Part shown: positions 1-7,619 of the stretch, in pieces
How positions within the stretch are numbered: the stretch's first letter is position 1
Layout: every line of letters begins with the position of its first letter
Source of the DNA: CAUSKK01 sp963532425
GTDB lineage: Bacteria; Pseudomonadota; Gammaproteobacteria; Cardiobacteriales; Cardiobacteriaceae
Assembly (NCBI GenBank): GCA_963532425.1
Contig: CAUSKK010000006.1
Location: forward strand, 1 to 64,000
Reading direction: 5' to 3'
Length of the DNA: 64,000 nt
Made by a program: the position numbers and the translations under genes
Notes under the pieces: model-generated
Told to the model about the DNA's origin: nothing
Databases searched by the model: none
Seen by the model: only the letters and a program-made list of their open reading frames with translations

Positions 1-1
1 T

Positions 2-454
2 AATATACATTCCAACGATGTTGCTATTTTAGGAGATAAGATAAGTTTTTTACGAAATCTTGATTTTGAAATAAGACGCAAATCCAATGAAGATACTATC
101 TCCGCTTTTGAAACAAAAGAGGAATATGACAGACTAAAAGAGAAATATGACGGACTAAAAAAAGAACCCAGTAATAGAAACGAATCTTTTAAAATTATAT
201 TAGAGCGTTGTAGACGTGCTAAAAAAGTAGGATTTTGGTTAAATACAGGGACGATAAAAGTATCTACCATACATAGTTTTAAAGGTTGGGAAATACATAC
301 TTTATTTTTACTAATAGACGAAAATTCCACTGCCGAATTAATTTATACTGGAATAACTCGAGCCATACAAAACATTATTGTTATTAATTTAAACTGTCCA
401 AACTTTACTGACTTTTTTAAAGAGAACATGAATATAGATTTCAATGTGATTTAA
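2..454 (+). CDS. C-terminal part of a UvrD/Rep-like superfamily 1 helicase (5' end outside window)
   Basis: An open frame runs from the window edge to a TAA at 454 and gives 150 residues. Near its end it has the superfamily 1 helicase motif V-like string STIHSFKGWE, followed by IYTGITRA, which resembles motif VI of the UvrD/Rep group (the arginine finger region). The start of the fragment, NDVAILG, resembles the strand that opens the UvrD C-terminal RecA-like domain. A Lys/Glu-rich segment sits between. The ATPase N-terminus is beyond the left edge. The DNA is very AT-rich, unlike the GC-rich gene that begins 75 bases downstream, so it is probably acquired. Such helicases act in repair, plasmid or phage-defence modules; nothing here decides which. 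Confidence 0.75.
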   Translation, partial: NIHSNDVAILGDKISFLRNLDFEIRRKSNEDTISAFETKEEYDRLKEKYDGLKKEPSNRNESFKIILERCRRAKKVGFWLNTGTIKVSTIHSFKGWEIHTLFLLIDENSTAELIYTGITRAIQNIIVINLNCPNFTDFFKENMNIDFNVI

Positions 455-528
455 AATAATATTTTTGCATTTAATAGATTTAATTAATAAAGTCATTGGA
501 ATACTTAATTTCTAAATTTTCTTAATAC

Positions 529-1191
529 ATGAGTGCTAATCCCCTGGCCGCACAGATTTACGACGATGAAGGCGTTAGTGCCGCCGGCGTGGCGCGGCTC
601 CGGGAAATCCTGCCGGCGCTGCTCGGCGGGCCGGTGGAAGTCATCAATGCCGACGCCATCATCGCCGGTGAACTCAAGGCCCGCTGGCTGGTCATCGGCG
701 GCGGCGCCGACCTGCCCTACTGTCGCCGGCTCAACGGCCCCGGCAACGAGCAAATCCGCGCCTTCGTCGCTGCCGGCGGCGGCTATCTGGGCATCTGTGC
801 CGGCGCCTACTACGCCAGCGCCCTGGTGGATTTTTGCGGTCTTAACTGCCGCATTTTCGGTCGCCGCGAGCTGGCCTTCTTTCCCGGCCGGGCCCGGGGC
901 AGCCTGCCGGAATTGACCGGTGGCCGCCTCTACGACGAGGGCGACGCCAGCCGGGCCGAGGTGGAATTAAGGGAATTCGGGGCGGAGCGCTTCCCCTACC
1001 ACGGCGGCTGTGCCCTGCTGCCGCCGCCGGCCTTCACCGGCCAAATCCTCGGCCACTACCGCGCCAACGGCCTGCCGGCTCTGGTGAGCGGGCGGGTCGG
1101 CGCGGGCCGCTATCTGCTCTCCGGCGTCCACTGGGAACGGCGGGCCGACGCGGTAGCCTGGGGCCGAACGTTGCTGGCGATGATGAATTAG
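529..1191 (+). CDS. BPL_N-domain protein (class I glutamine amidotransferase-like)
   Basis: A 220-residue protein. The string GGGYLGICAGAYYAS (about residues 83-97) is the nucleophile elbow of the class I glutamine amidotransferase-like fold, with the cysteine in the usual place, and this version is typical of the BPL_N family (the domain found at the N-terminus of eukaryotic biotin-protein ligases). The bacterial free-standing form has no settled substrate. A second conserved-looking segment, FPYHGGCALL, lies near residue 155. The start at 529 follows directly on the AT-rich left island, so its promoter now lies in foreign DNA. It is followed by a gap with palindromic repeats before the efflux gene. 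Fold assignment is firm, reaction unknown. Confidence 0.75.
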   Translation: MSANPLAAQIYDDEGVSAAGVARLREILPALLGGPVEVINADAIIAGELKARWLVIGGGADLPYCRRLNGPGNEQIRAFVAAGGGYLGICAGAYYASALVDFCGLNCRIFGRRELAFFPGRARGSLPELTGGRLYDEGDASRAEVELREFGAERFPYHGGCALLPPPAFTGQILGHYRANGLPALVSGRVGAGRYLLSGVHWERRADAVAWGRTLLAMMN

Positions 1192-1431
1192 GAGGAAATG
1201 GCTTCTTCCGCCAACGTCTTTACCAACCGGGAAGCGCTTCATCTGTAGGTTTAATATCCCCATGAAAAGGGCAGGCTGAACCGCTGGGAACGCCGGCGGG
1301 ACAGCTAAGCTCTTTAGCTAGGCGCTTCGGTTTTTTACCAACGGGTGCTTCGCTGCCCTCGCGCCCAGCTCTGTATAAATACAGGGAAGCGCTTCCTTTG
1401 TATGTTTAACCATGAATTTAGGCAGAAGAAC
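1192..1431. repeat. Intergenic DNA with GAAGCGCTTC-type palindromes
   Basis: No gene seen. Palindromes at about 1231-1240 and 1384-1393 are followed by related tails (CTGTAGGTTTAA, TTGTATGTTTAA). The same tail occurs downstream of the efflux gene near 2635 and in diverged form near 6400, so these belong to one sub-family. A weak stem (AGCTAA/TTAGCT, 1303-1319) with a T-run at 1331-1336 could end transcription of the upstream gene, but the distance between stem and T-run is unusual. Confidence 0.6.
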
Positions 1432-2610
1432 ATGAAATCACTCCGCCACCTTCATTTTTTACTCAGCCTCAGTGCCCTGATGGCCTTCACCTCCCTGTCG
1501 GTGGACATCTACCTGCCGGCAGTGCCGGCCATGTCCCGGGCCTTTGGCGGCGATGCGGAACTGACCATCACCGGCTTTCTCATCGGCTTCGCCCTGGCCC
1601 AGCTGCTCTGGGGGCCCATCAGCGACCGCCTCGGCCGCAAAATCCCGCTGTTCATCGGCCTGGGCCTGTTCACCGTCGGTTCCATCGGCTGTGCCCTCTC
1701 CGACCGGCTGCTCAGCCTCATCGGCTGGCGCGTCTTCCAGGCCTTTGGCGCCTGCACCGGCCCCCTGCTGGCCCGGGCCATGGTGCGCGACCTATTCGGT
1801 GCTACCCGGGCGGCCCAGCTGCTGTCCACCCTCATGCTGTTCGTGGCGGCGGCGCCCATCGTCAGGCCCATCGTCGGCGGTCTCCTGCTGAAAATCGCCG
1901 ACTGGCACGCCCATTTCTGGCTGTTGGCCGGGATTGGTTTAATCATGCTGGTGGCGGCCAGGGGCCTGCCGGAAAGCCTACCGCCGCAGCGGCGCAAGGC
2001 CGACAGCCTGGCCGCCGCCTTCGCCAGCTACCGGGCACTGCTGGCCAACTGGCCCTTTCTGCGCTACAGCCTCTGCATCAGCAGCTTCTACGTGGCCGCC
2101 TACGCCTTCATCATCGGTTCGCCCCGGGTCTACATCGACCACTTCGCCATCGACCCGAGCCACTACGGCTACTGGTTCGGCGTGAATATCTTTGGGGTCA
2201 TGGCCCTGAGCGTGGCCAATGGGCGACTGGTGCAGCGCTTCTCCCTCGACCGGCTGCTACAGGTGGCCACCCGGATTGCCGCCGGCGCTGCCCTGCTAAC
2301 GCTGGTTCTCGCCGGCGCCGGCTGGGGCAGCATCTGGGGCCTGGCCCTGTCAATTTTTCTGGTGTTTGCCATGAATGGCATCATCGCCAGCTGTAGCAAT
2401 GCGGCGGCCCTGGCAAGTGTGCCTGTCCCCCAGGCCGGGGCGGCGGCGGCGTTGCTTGGCGCCCTGCAATACGGCAGCGGCATTCTCTCTTCGCTGCTGC
2501 TGACCCTGTCGGGCGGCGCCACGCCTTTGACCCTGACGGTGCTGATGGCGCTGTTTGTGGGACTGAGTGCAGCGCTGGTTTGGCGGAAGAATCCCGTTAT
2601 CCAGCCCTAA
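1432..2610 (+). CDS. Bcr/CflA-type drug efflux MFS transporter
   Basis: A 392-residue polytopic inner-membrane protein of about 12 helices. The first helix ends in SVDIYLPAVPAM, the hallmark of the Bcr/CflA (DHA1) branch of the major facilitator superfamily. The loop between helices 2 and 3 has GPISDRLGRKIPLF, the superfamily's motif A. GWRVFQAFGACTGP is the antiporter-type motif on helices 4-5. Members export antibiotics or dipeptides in exchange for protons. The ATG at 1432 is preferred over an upstream in-frame start because it is preceded by a purine-rich ribosome site and begins with the normal short cytoplasmic end. Palindromic repeats flank the gene on both sides. Confidence 0.85.
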   Translation: MKSLRHLHFLLSLSALMAFTSLSVDIYLPAVPAMSRAFGGDAELTITGFLIGFALAQLLWGPISDRLGRKIPLFIGLGLFTVGSIGCALSDRLLSLIGWRVFQAFGACTGPLLARAMVRDLFGATRAAQLLSTLMLFVAAAPIVRPIVGGLLLKIADWHAHFWLLAGIGLIMLVAARGLPESLPPQRRKADSLAAAFASYRALLANWPFLRYSLCISSFYVAAYAFIIGSPRVYIDHFAIDPSHYGYWFGVNIFGVMALSVANGRLVQRFSLDRLLQVATRIAAGAALLTLVLAGAGWGSIWGLALSIFLVFAMNGIIASCSNAAALASVPVPQAGAAAALLGALQYGSGILSSLLLTLSGGATPLTLTVLMALFVGLSAALVWRKNPVIQP

Positions 2611-2692
2611 TTTACAAACGGGGAAGCGCTTCCCTTGTATGTTTAATAGTGCTTTAAACATACAGATAAAGCGCTTCGCTGTTTGTTTAAAC
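2611..2692. repeat. Palindrome pair downstream of the efflux gene
   Basis: GGGGAAGCGCTTCCC with the TTGTATGTTTAA tail lies at about 2617-2646, and a second AAGCGCTTCGC core near 2668-2678. A palindrome with a closely related tail lies upstream of the same gene (about 1384-1410). Confidence 0.6.
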
Positions 2693-2722
2693 CCAAAAAA
2701 GCCCGACTTTCGCCGGGCTTAA
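2693..2722 (-). terminator. Rho-independent terminator for the cupin gene
   Basis: AAGCCCG (2699-2705) pairs with CGGGCTT (2714-2720). Read on the minus strand the hairpin is followed by six T residues. It may also help stop the plus-strand efflux transcript. Confidence 0.7.
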
Positions 2723-2732
2723 TTCATTGGGT

Positions 2733-3170
2733 TTAGTGCTGGTGCCCTTCACCCTCGTGTTTATGCTCTTCCGCCTTGGCCCCGTCGGACTTGGCTTCGT
2801 CGTGCTTAGGTTCTTCCTTGGCCGCGCCGGCGCCCTTGTCCAGCAGCGTTACCACCAGGGTGCTGTCCTCCGAGGCCGTGCCGCTGATGAAATCGCTGCC
2901 GTCGAGGGTGAAGACCTGGCCGGCGCTGACGCTGACTTTCTCCTTGTCGTTGATGGTGAATTCCGCCTTGCCCTTGACCAGGGTCAGCACCAGCTTGGCG
3001 AACTGCGGGTGGTCGTGGCGCTTCATGTCCTTGCCGGCGGCCAGTTCGATGCGCACCACCTTGAAGCCGGCCCCTTCCAGCACCGGCCCGGCCTTATCCT
3101 CGGCCACCTGCACGGCGGCGAACACGTTGCTGGCGACCAGGGCAGCGAGCAAAAGCAATGATTTTTTCAT
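2733..3170 (-). CDS. Exported cupin-domain protein with histidine-rich tail
   Basis: 145 residues. The first 18 (MKKSLLLLAALVASNVFA) form a classic Sec signal peptide, so the mature protein is periplasmic. The body is a single small cupin barrel: HDHPQFAKLVLTLVKGKAEF holds the first cupin motif, and GQVFTLDGSDFISG the second, in which the usual metal-binding histidine is not obvious. The last 35 residues are a low-complexity Lys/Glu/Ala/His tail ending HEGEGHQH, which could bind metal ions. The minus-strand terminator at 2693-2722 closes the gene. No partner gene adjoins it, so the role (metal handling or sensing) is a guess. Confidence 0.65.
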   Translation of the reverse strand: MKKSLLLLAALVASNVFAAVQVAEDKAGPVLEGAGFKVVRIELAAGKDMKRHDHPQFAKLVLTLVKGKAEFTINDKEKVSVSAGQVFTLDGSDFISGTASEDSTLVVTLLDKGAGAAKEEPKHDEAKSDGAKAEEHKHEGEGHQH

Positions 3171-3260
3171 GGCATTCTCCAGTTAAAAAGAAGCGGCCAT
3201 TGTCCTACTGATGGGAATGGCTCGCAACAACTGGCCTAAATACCTGCAGAAGACGCGCTT

Positions 3261-3350
3261 CTAGGTATTTATCGGGCCCCAACATTCCACGAGAAAATCA
3301 ATGAAGGCGCGGATTGTCGGGCTGACCGCCGCGCTGGCGTAGTAGACAGC
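3261..3350 (-). pseudogene. C-terminal remnant of a LysR-type regulator
   Basis: On the minus strand 3350-3261 reads as the end of a LysR-family effector domain: AVYYASAAVSPTIRAFIDF followed by a short tail and a TAG stop. SPTIRAFIDFLVE is the very common last helix of this family. The upstream 85-90% of the gene is absent; at about 3350 GC-rich DNA changes abruptly to the AT-rich island. The simplest reading is that acquisition of the island deleted or separated the rest of the regulator. No other LysR fragment was found in the window. Confidence 0.65.
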
Positions 3351-5490
3351 ATTAAACAGATAATGACTTGATAAGAATAGTATATTTCTCTAATAAATTT
3401 AAGTGTAAATCGAAATCTTGAAATAGGTTAAATAGTCTCCAAATAGGAAGCTCTCTTCAAAAATTTAAGGATTCCACATGCGCTTAATCAAAGCTCATAT
3501 TAAAAATTATCGCAGCATTATTGATACGGGTATATTTGATGTTGAGAAAATTAAAACGGTTTTTGTTGGTATTAATGAATCTGGAAAAACGGCAATTTTA
3601 AAAGCGCTACATCAGTTAAATCCCGGTGGCGAGTTAGAGAAACCTCAACTATTGAGAGACTACCCTAGATCTCTCTATGCAGAATATATCCGCAACAAAT
3701 CAGAACAAGAGTTAAAAGATACACATTTAGTTGAGGGTTATTTCTCAATAGAACAATCAGATATAGATAAAATTACCAGAAAAGGAGTAATAATTCCTCA
3801 AGATATTGACTTTAATAAATGGGTTTATGTTATTGATAAAAGATATGAAAATACATTTCATTATATTGAAAATTATGACAGAACCACTTGGAAAGATATC
3901 CATGATGATTTAGAGCGGCTCGTTTATAAATTAGAAGAAAAGAAAGAAAAAGATAACATTAATGAACTAATTAATAGTTTTAACTCAAAACTTTTGGAAA
4001 CAGAAGAGGCAGAATGGTTTATAGATGATGGTGATATTTCTTTATTAAAAGATTTATTACAAAAAGCAAAAATGGAAATCGATGAAGAAAACACAAAAGA
4101 ACTTGAACGTATAGAAAGAATTAAAAATAAATTAAATATAAATACTTTTTATAATAATATAATTTCAATAATTATATTAGAGTAAAACCAAGTATACATT
4201 TAGGGAAACTATCTGAAAGAGAAAAAACTAATAATTTAGATGACAAATATTATGACTATGGAAACCTATCATTATTGAAGTTTATTGGATATACAGCAGA
4301 CGAACTATCACGCCTTGGCAGAGAAGACGACCAAAACTTTGATAATATTATAAAATCTAAAGATAATAGGGATTATAAATTAAATGCTGCTAGCATTGAG
4401 TTAACTAAAAGAATAAAAGAAGTATGGAATCCTGATCACAAAAAAGATGAAGCATCAAAGCTTAACGTTAAAGCTGATGGTCAGTATCTTAAAGTAGTTG
4501 TCGAAGATGAAGCAGGAGTAGAAGTTGAATTAGATCAACGCTCAGAGGGATTCCAGTGGATGGTTTCATTTTTTATTGTCTTTTCATCGCAAGCAGATTC
4601 AGATTATAAAAATAGCATTTTACTTTTAGATGAGCCTGCTACAAGTCTACATGCATTAAAACAAAAAGAATTTATTAAGACAATAAATAGACTAGCTGAA
4701 GATAATCAAATTTTATTTACCACCCATTCACCTTTTATGATTTCGCAAGATGAACTTGATCAGGTCAGGATCGTAGAATTAACAGATAGAACCTGCGGGA
4801 CTAAAGTTAATAATAAAATTATTTCATCTGATCCAGCTGCCTTGTTTCCATTACAGGAAGCCTTGGGTTATAGCTTGGCACAGAGTATGTTTACTGCTAA
4901 AAAAAGTGTCTTATTAGAAGGATTAACAGATTTATGGTATCTAGAAGGAATTAATTCTTTAGTTACAGAAAAATTAAATGATGATATAGCTTTATTGCCT
5001 GCTGGCAGTGCTAGCAAAATCCCTTTATATGCAAATATACTACATAGTAATGAACTTAAAGTAATTACCTTACTAGATTCAGATAGTGCTGGAAATCAAG
5101 CACAAGCAGAAAAAATTTTAGCCAATTCGCTGGGTAATAAAAATATACTACGTACTGCTGATTTCTGTTCAGATGAAATTGTTTGCAACACAACAACAGA
5201 AGATATTATTCGTAATATTTTAGTAAAAATATTTTCAGAATATTCAGGAATACCTGTTTCTAAAGATGAAATGTCTTCATCGAAACCATTAGTCGATATC
5301 TTAAAAAAATTAGATGAGAAATTTTCTAAATATAAATTAGCTAAAGAATTTTTAATATGGTCTAGAGACCATAATATTAATGATTTAGACAATATAGAGC
5401 AAGATAATGTCCAAAAACTTATTAAAAAAATAAATGAAAAGCTTAGTTGATATAAAAATATCACTTAGATTAATTAAATCTAATTCATCA
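3350..5490. mobile_element. AT-rich genomic island carrying an OLD-family nuclease
   Basis: About 2.1 kb of strongly AT-rich DNA with sharp edges against GC-rich host sequence. The left edge interrupts a LysR gene; the right edge lies 10 bases or so before the stop of the EamA gene. No transposase, integrase or clear flanking direct repeat was seen, so the mechanism of entry is unknown. The cargo is one frameshifted gene. Confidence 0.6.
3478..5450 (+). pseudogene. OLD-family ATPase/TOPRIM endonuclease, split by a frameshift near 4155-4183
   Basis: The first part (3478-4185, 235 aa) begins with an ABC-type ATPase lobe; Walker A GINESGKT is at residues 31-38. The second part (frame open from about 4153, ending 5450) has a signature-like region (DQRSEGF), Walker B with SILLLDEPATSLH, the switch histidine region FTTHSPFM, and then a TOPRIM nuclease domain with VLLEGLTDLWYL (metal-binding Glu) and LLDSDSAGN (DxD). 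Overlap Old proteins and many phage-defence ATPase-nucleases have this order. The two frames overlap for about 30 bases, and a single-base indel in an A/T-rich run would rejoin them into roughly 650 residues, a normal length. Decay and sequencing error cannot be told apart here. Codon use is AT-rich throughout, a sign of transfer. Confidence 0.8.
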
Positions 5491-5498
5491 GTTTGTAA

Positions 5499-6350
5499 TC
5501 AGGCGGCTTTGCTCGCCAGCGCCCGCTGCACCCCCAGAATGGACGCCAGTGCCAGGGCGAAGCCCAGCAGGGATTTGCCGCTCATGCTCTGGTCAAGGAA
5601 CAGCCAGCCCAGCAGAAAGGCGCTGACCGGGCTGAGCAGGCCGAGGGAGGCCACCAGCGCCGGCGACAGGCGCGCGATGCCGTTAAAGAAAAGAATGTAG
5701 GCGAGGACGGCGCCACACAGGCACAGGTAGAGGTAACCACCCAAATTGGCCGGGCTCAGGGCCGGCGGCAGTCCCTCCAGCAGCAGCGCGACGGGCAGAA
5801 GAAACAGGCCGCCCACCAGCAGCTGCCAGCCGGTGAAGGCCAGCAGGGACAGGTCGCTGCGCCAGTACTTCGACAGGTATATGCCCAGGGCCACAGCCGC
5901 CGCCCCGGCCAGAGCAGCTATGATGCCCAGCGGGTCGTAGCGGACTGAAGGCGCCAGTACCAGTAGAGCGATGCCGACCACGCCCACCGCCGCCCAAGCC
6001 CAGGCCGCCCGGGGCGGTCGCGCCCGGCCGATGAGCCAGCTGAACAGCAGCACCAGCAGCGTCTGGGTGGAAGTCAGCACCGCCGCCAGCCCGCCCGGCA
6101 GTCGGTAGGCGGCCACAAACAGCATGGCCTGGAAGAAACCGATGTTCAGCAGCCCCAGCAACAGAATGCGGCGCCACTCGCCCCGGGGCGGCAGTTGCCG
6201 CGTCCAGGCCAGCAGCAGCAGACCGGCGGGCAGAACCCGTAGCAGGGCGGCAGTGAAGGGCCGGTCGGGGGGTAGAAAGTGGCTGGTAACCAGATAGGTG
6301 CTGCCCCAAATCAGCGGGGCCAGGGCGGTGAGCAGTAGGGTGCGGGTCAT
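5499..6350 (-). CDS. EamA/DMT-family exporter
   Basis: 283 residues with about ten hydrophobic helices in two repeated halves, as in drug/metabolite transporters of the EamA (RhaT/YdcZ-like) type. The start MTRTLLLTALAPLIWGSTYL has the typical first helix with the WGSTY motif. The C-terminal repeat contains the usual proline-rich LSPVSAFLLGWLFLDQ segment. Members export amino acids or small metabolites. The gene ends a few bases from the AT-rich island. In many genomes an EamA gene neighbours a LysR regulator, which fits the LysR remnant at 3.26-3.35 kb on the other side of the island. The substrate cannot be inferred. Confidence 0.8.
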   Translation of the reverse strand: MTRTLLLTALAPLIWGSTYLVTSHFLPPDRPFTAALLRVLPAGLLLLAWTRQLPPRGEWRRILLLGLLNIGFFQAMLFVAAYRLPGGLAAVLTSTQTLLVLLFSWLIGRARPPRAAWAWAAVGVVGIALLVLAPSVRYDPLGIIAALAGAAAVALGIYLSKYWRSDLSLLAFTGWQLLVGGLFLLPVALLLEGLPPALSPANLGGYLYLCLCGAVLAYILFFNGIARLSPALVASLGLLSPVSAFLLGWLFLDQSMSGKSLLGFALALASILGVQRALASKAA

Positions 6351-6652
6351 GGGTTCCTTAGATTTATGAATTTCTGCCCTAGTTTACAAACGGACGGGCG
6401 CTTCCCCTGCATATCTTTAACGCTTCATCAGCTACAGGCGAAGCACTTCGGCTCCGGGCTGTTTTGATTGGGGTCAGCTGGGTTTAAACCAGCGAAGCGC
6501 TTCGCTGGTGAGAAAACGGAAAAACATTTTGGCCGGGCCCGGGCAAAGGAAGCGCTTCCCTCGGCTCGTTTTCCTCCCAACGAAGAACGAAGCGCTCCCC
6601 CTTTCCGGCTGGTTCCCCGGATGAAGCGCTTCGTTAGACGGGTCGGCGGTAA
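6351..6652. repeat. Intergenic palindromes between EamA and sdhB
   Basis: No gene. About six full or partial GAAGCGCTTC palindromes, including CAGCGAAGCGCTTCGCTG near 6491-6508. A variant of the tail seen at 1.4 and 2.6 kb (GCGCTTCCCCTGCATATC) is near 6398-6416. Confidence 0.6.
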
Positions 6653-6677
6653 TAAAAAAACCGCCCCGGGGGGCGGT
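6653..6677 (-). terminator. Terminator after sdhB
   Basis: ACCGCCCC pairs with GGGGCGGT (6660-6677), and on the minus strand the hairpin is followed by a run of seven T. It lies about 65 bases after the sdhB stop and closes the sdhCDAB transcript. Confidence 0.75.
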
Positions 6678-6742
6678 GTGGCGCGGCGGCGTTTGCCCCT
6701 CGGGGTGCCATCGGTTGAAGCGCTTCCCGGGGGCGTGGACGC

Positions 6743-7525
6743 TCACATCTGCCGTTCGACCAGCTTCATCTTGATTTCGGCGATGGCCTTGGCCGGGTTC
6801 AGGCCTTTGGGGCAGGTGTTGGTGCAGTTCATGATGGTGTGGCAGCGGTAGAGCTTGAAGCTGTCCTCGAGGAAATCCAGGCGGGCGGCGGTGGCCTCGT
6901 CGCGGCTGTCCATAATCCAGCGGTGGGCCTGCAGCAGTATGGCCGGGCCCAGATATTTATCGCTGTTCCACCAGTAGCTCGGGCAGGAGGTGGAGCAGCA
7001 GGCGCAGAGGATGCACTCATAGAGGCCGTCCAGCTTGGCCCGGTCTTCCTCCGATTGGAGCCGCTCGCGCTCGGGGGCCGGCGTTTCCGTCTGCAGCCAG
7101 GGCTTGATGGAGGCGTGCTGGGCGTAGAAGTGGGACAAATCCGGCACCAAATCCTTGACCACGTGCATATGGGGCAGCGGGTAGATATTGACGCGCTCAT
7201 GCTTCACGTCGCCGATGGCCTTGGTGCAGGCCAGGGTGTTCATGCCGTCGATGTTCATGGCGCAGGAGCCACAGATGCCCTCGCGGCAGGAACGGCGGAA
7301 GGTCAGGGTGCTGTCAATCTCGTTTTTGATTTTCAGCAGGGCGTCCAGCACCATCGGCCCGCAGTCGTCCAGGTCGATGTCGTAGCTGTCCAGGCGCGGG
7401 TTTTCGTTTTTACCCGGGTCCCAGCGGTAAATTTTGAAGGTGCGGACATTTTTAGCGCCCTCGGGGGCGGGGTAGTGTTTGCCCTTTTTCACTACCGAAT
7501 TTGCAGGAAGAGAAAATTCAGCCAT
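6743..7525 (-). CDS. sdhB: Succinate dehydrogenase iron-sulfur subunit
   Basis: 260 residues, near the usual length. The N-terminal ferredoxin-like domain has CREGICGSCAMN and a later cysteine in TLAC for the [2Fe-2S] cluster. The C-terminal domain has CILCACCSTSCP and CHTIMNCTNTCPKGLNP for the [4Fe-4S] and [3Fe-4S] clusters. The subunit passes electrons from FAD in SdhA to ubiquinone at the SdhC/SdhD anchor in the inner membrane (TCA cycle and complex II). It is the last gene of a minus-strand sdhCDAB operon, 94 bases after sdhA, and a terminator follows. Nothing unusual was seen. Confidence 0.95.
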   Translation of the reverse strand: MAEFSLPANSVVKKGKHYPAPEGAKNVRTFKIYRWDPGKNENPRLDSYDIDLDDCGPMVLDALLKIKNEIDSTLTFRRSCREGICGSCAMNIDGMNTLACTKAIGDVKHERVNIYPLPHMHVVKDLVPDLSHFYAQHASIKPWLQTETPAPERERLQSEEDRAKLDGLYECILCACCSTSCPSYWWNSDKYLGPAILLQAHRWIMDSRDEATAARLDFLEDSFKLYRCHTIMNCTNTCPKGLNPAKAIAEIKMKLVERQM

Positions 7526-7619
7526 GGTTTTGCTCGATGATTTTGCCTAATGATGATTTTTTGCCGATTTCGGGCGGGCCTAGCTGACCCGCCGGCGCTG
7601 CGCTTGGCCTAAAAGAGAG

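Noticed and set aside
2..5450. A Gabija system (OLD-like nuclease plus UvrD-like helicase)
   Set aside because: The helicase fragment and the nuclease are 3 kb apart with four unrelated host genes or gene remnants between them, the helicase lies upstream and not directly downstream, and each is in its own AT-rich block. The true neighbours of the helicase are outside the window.
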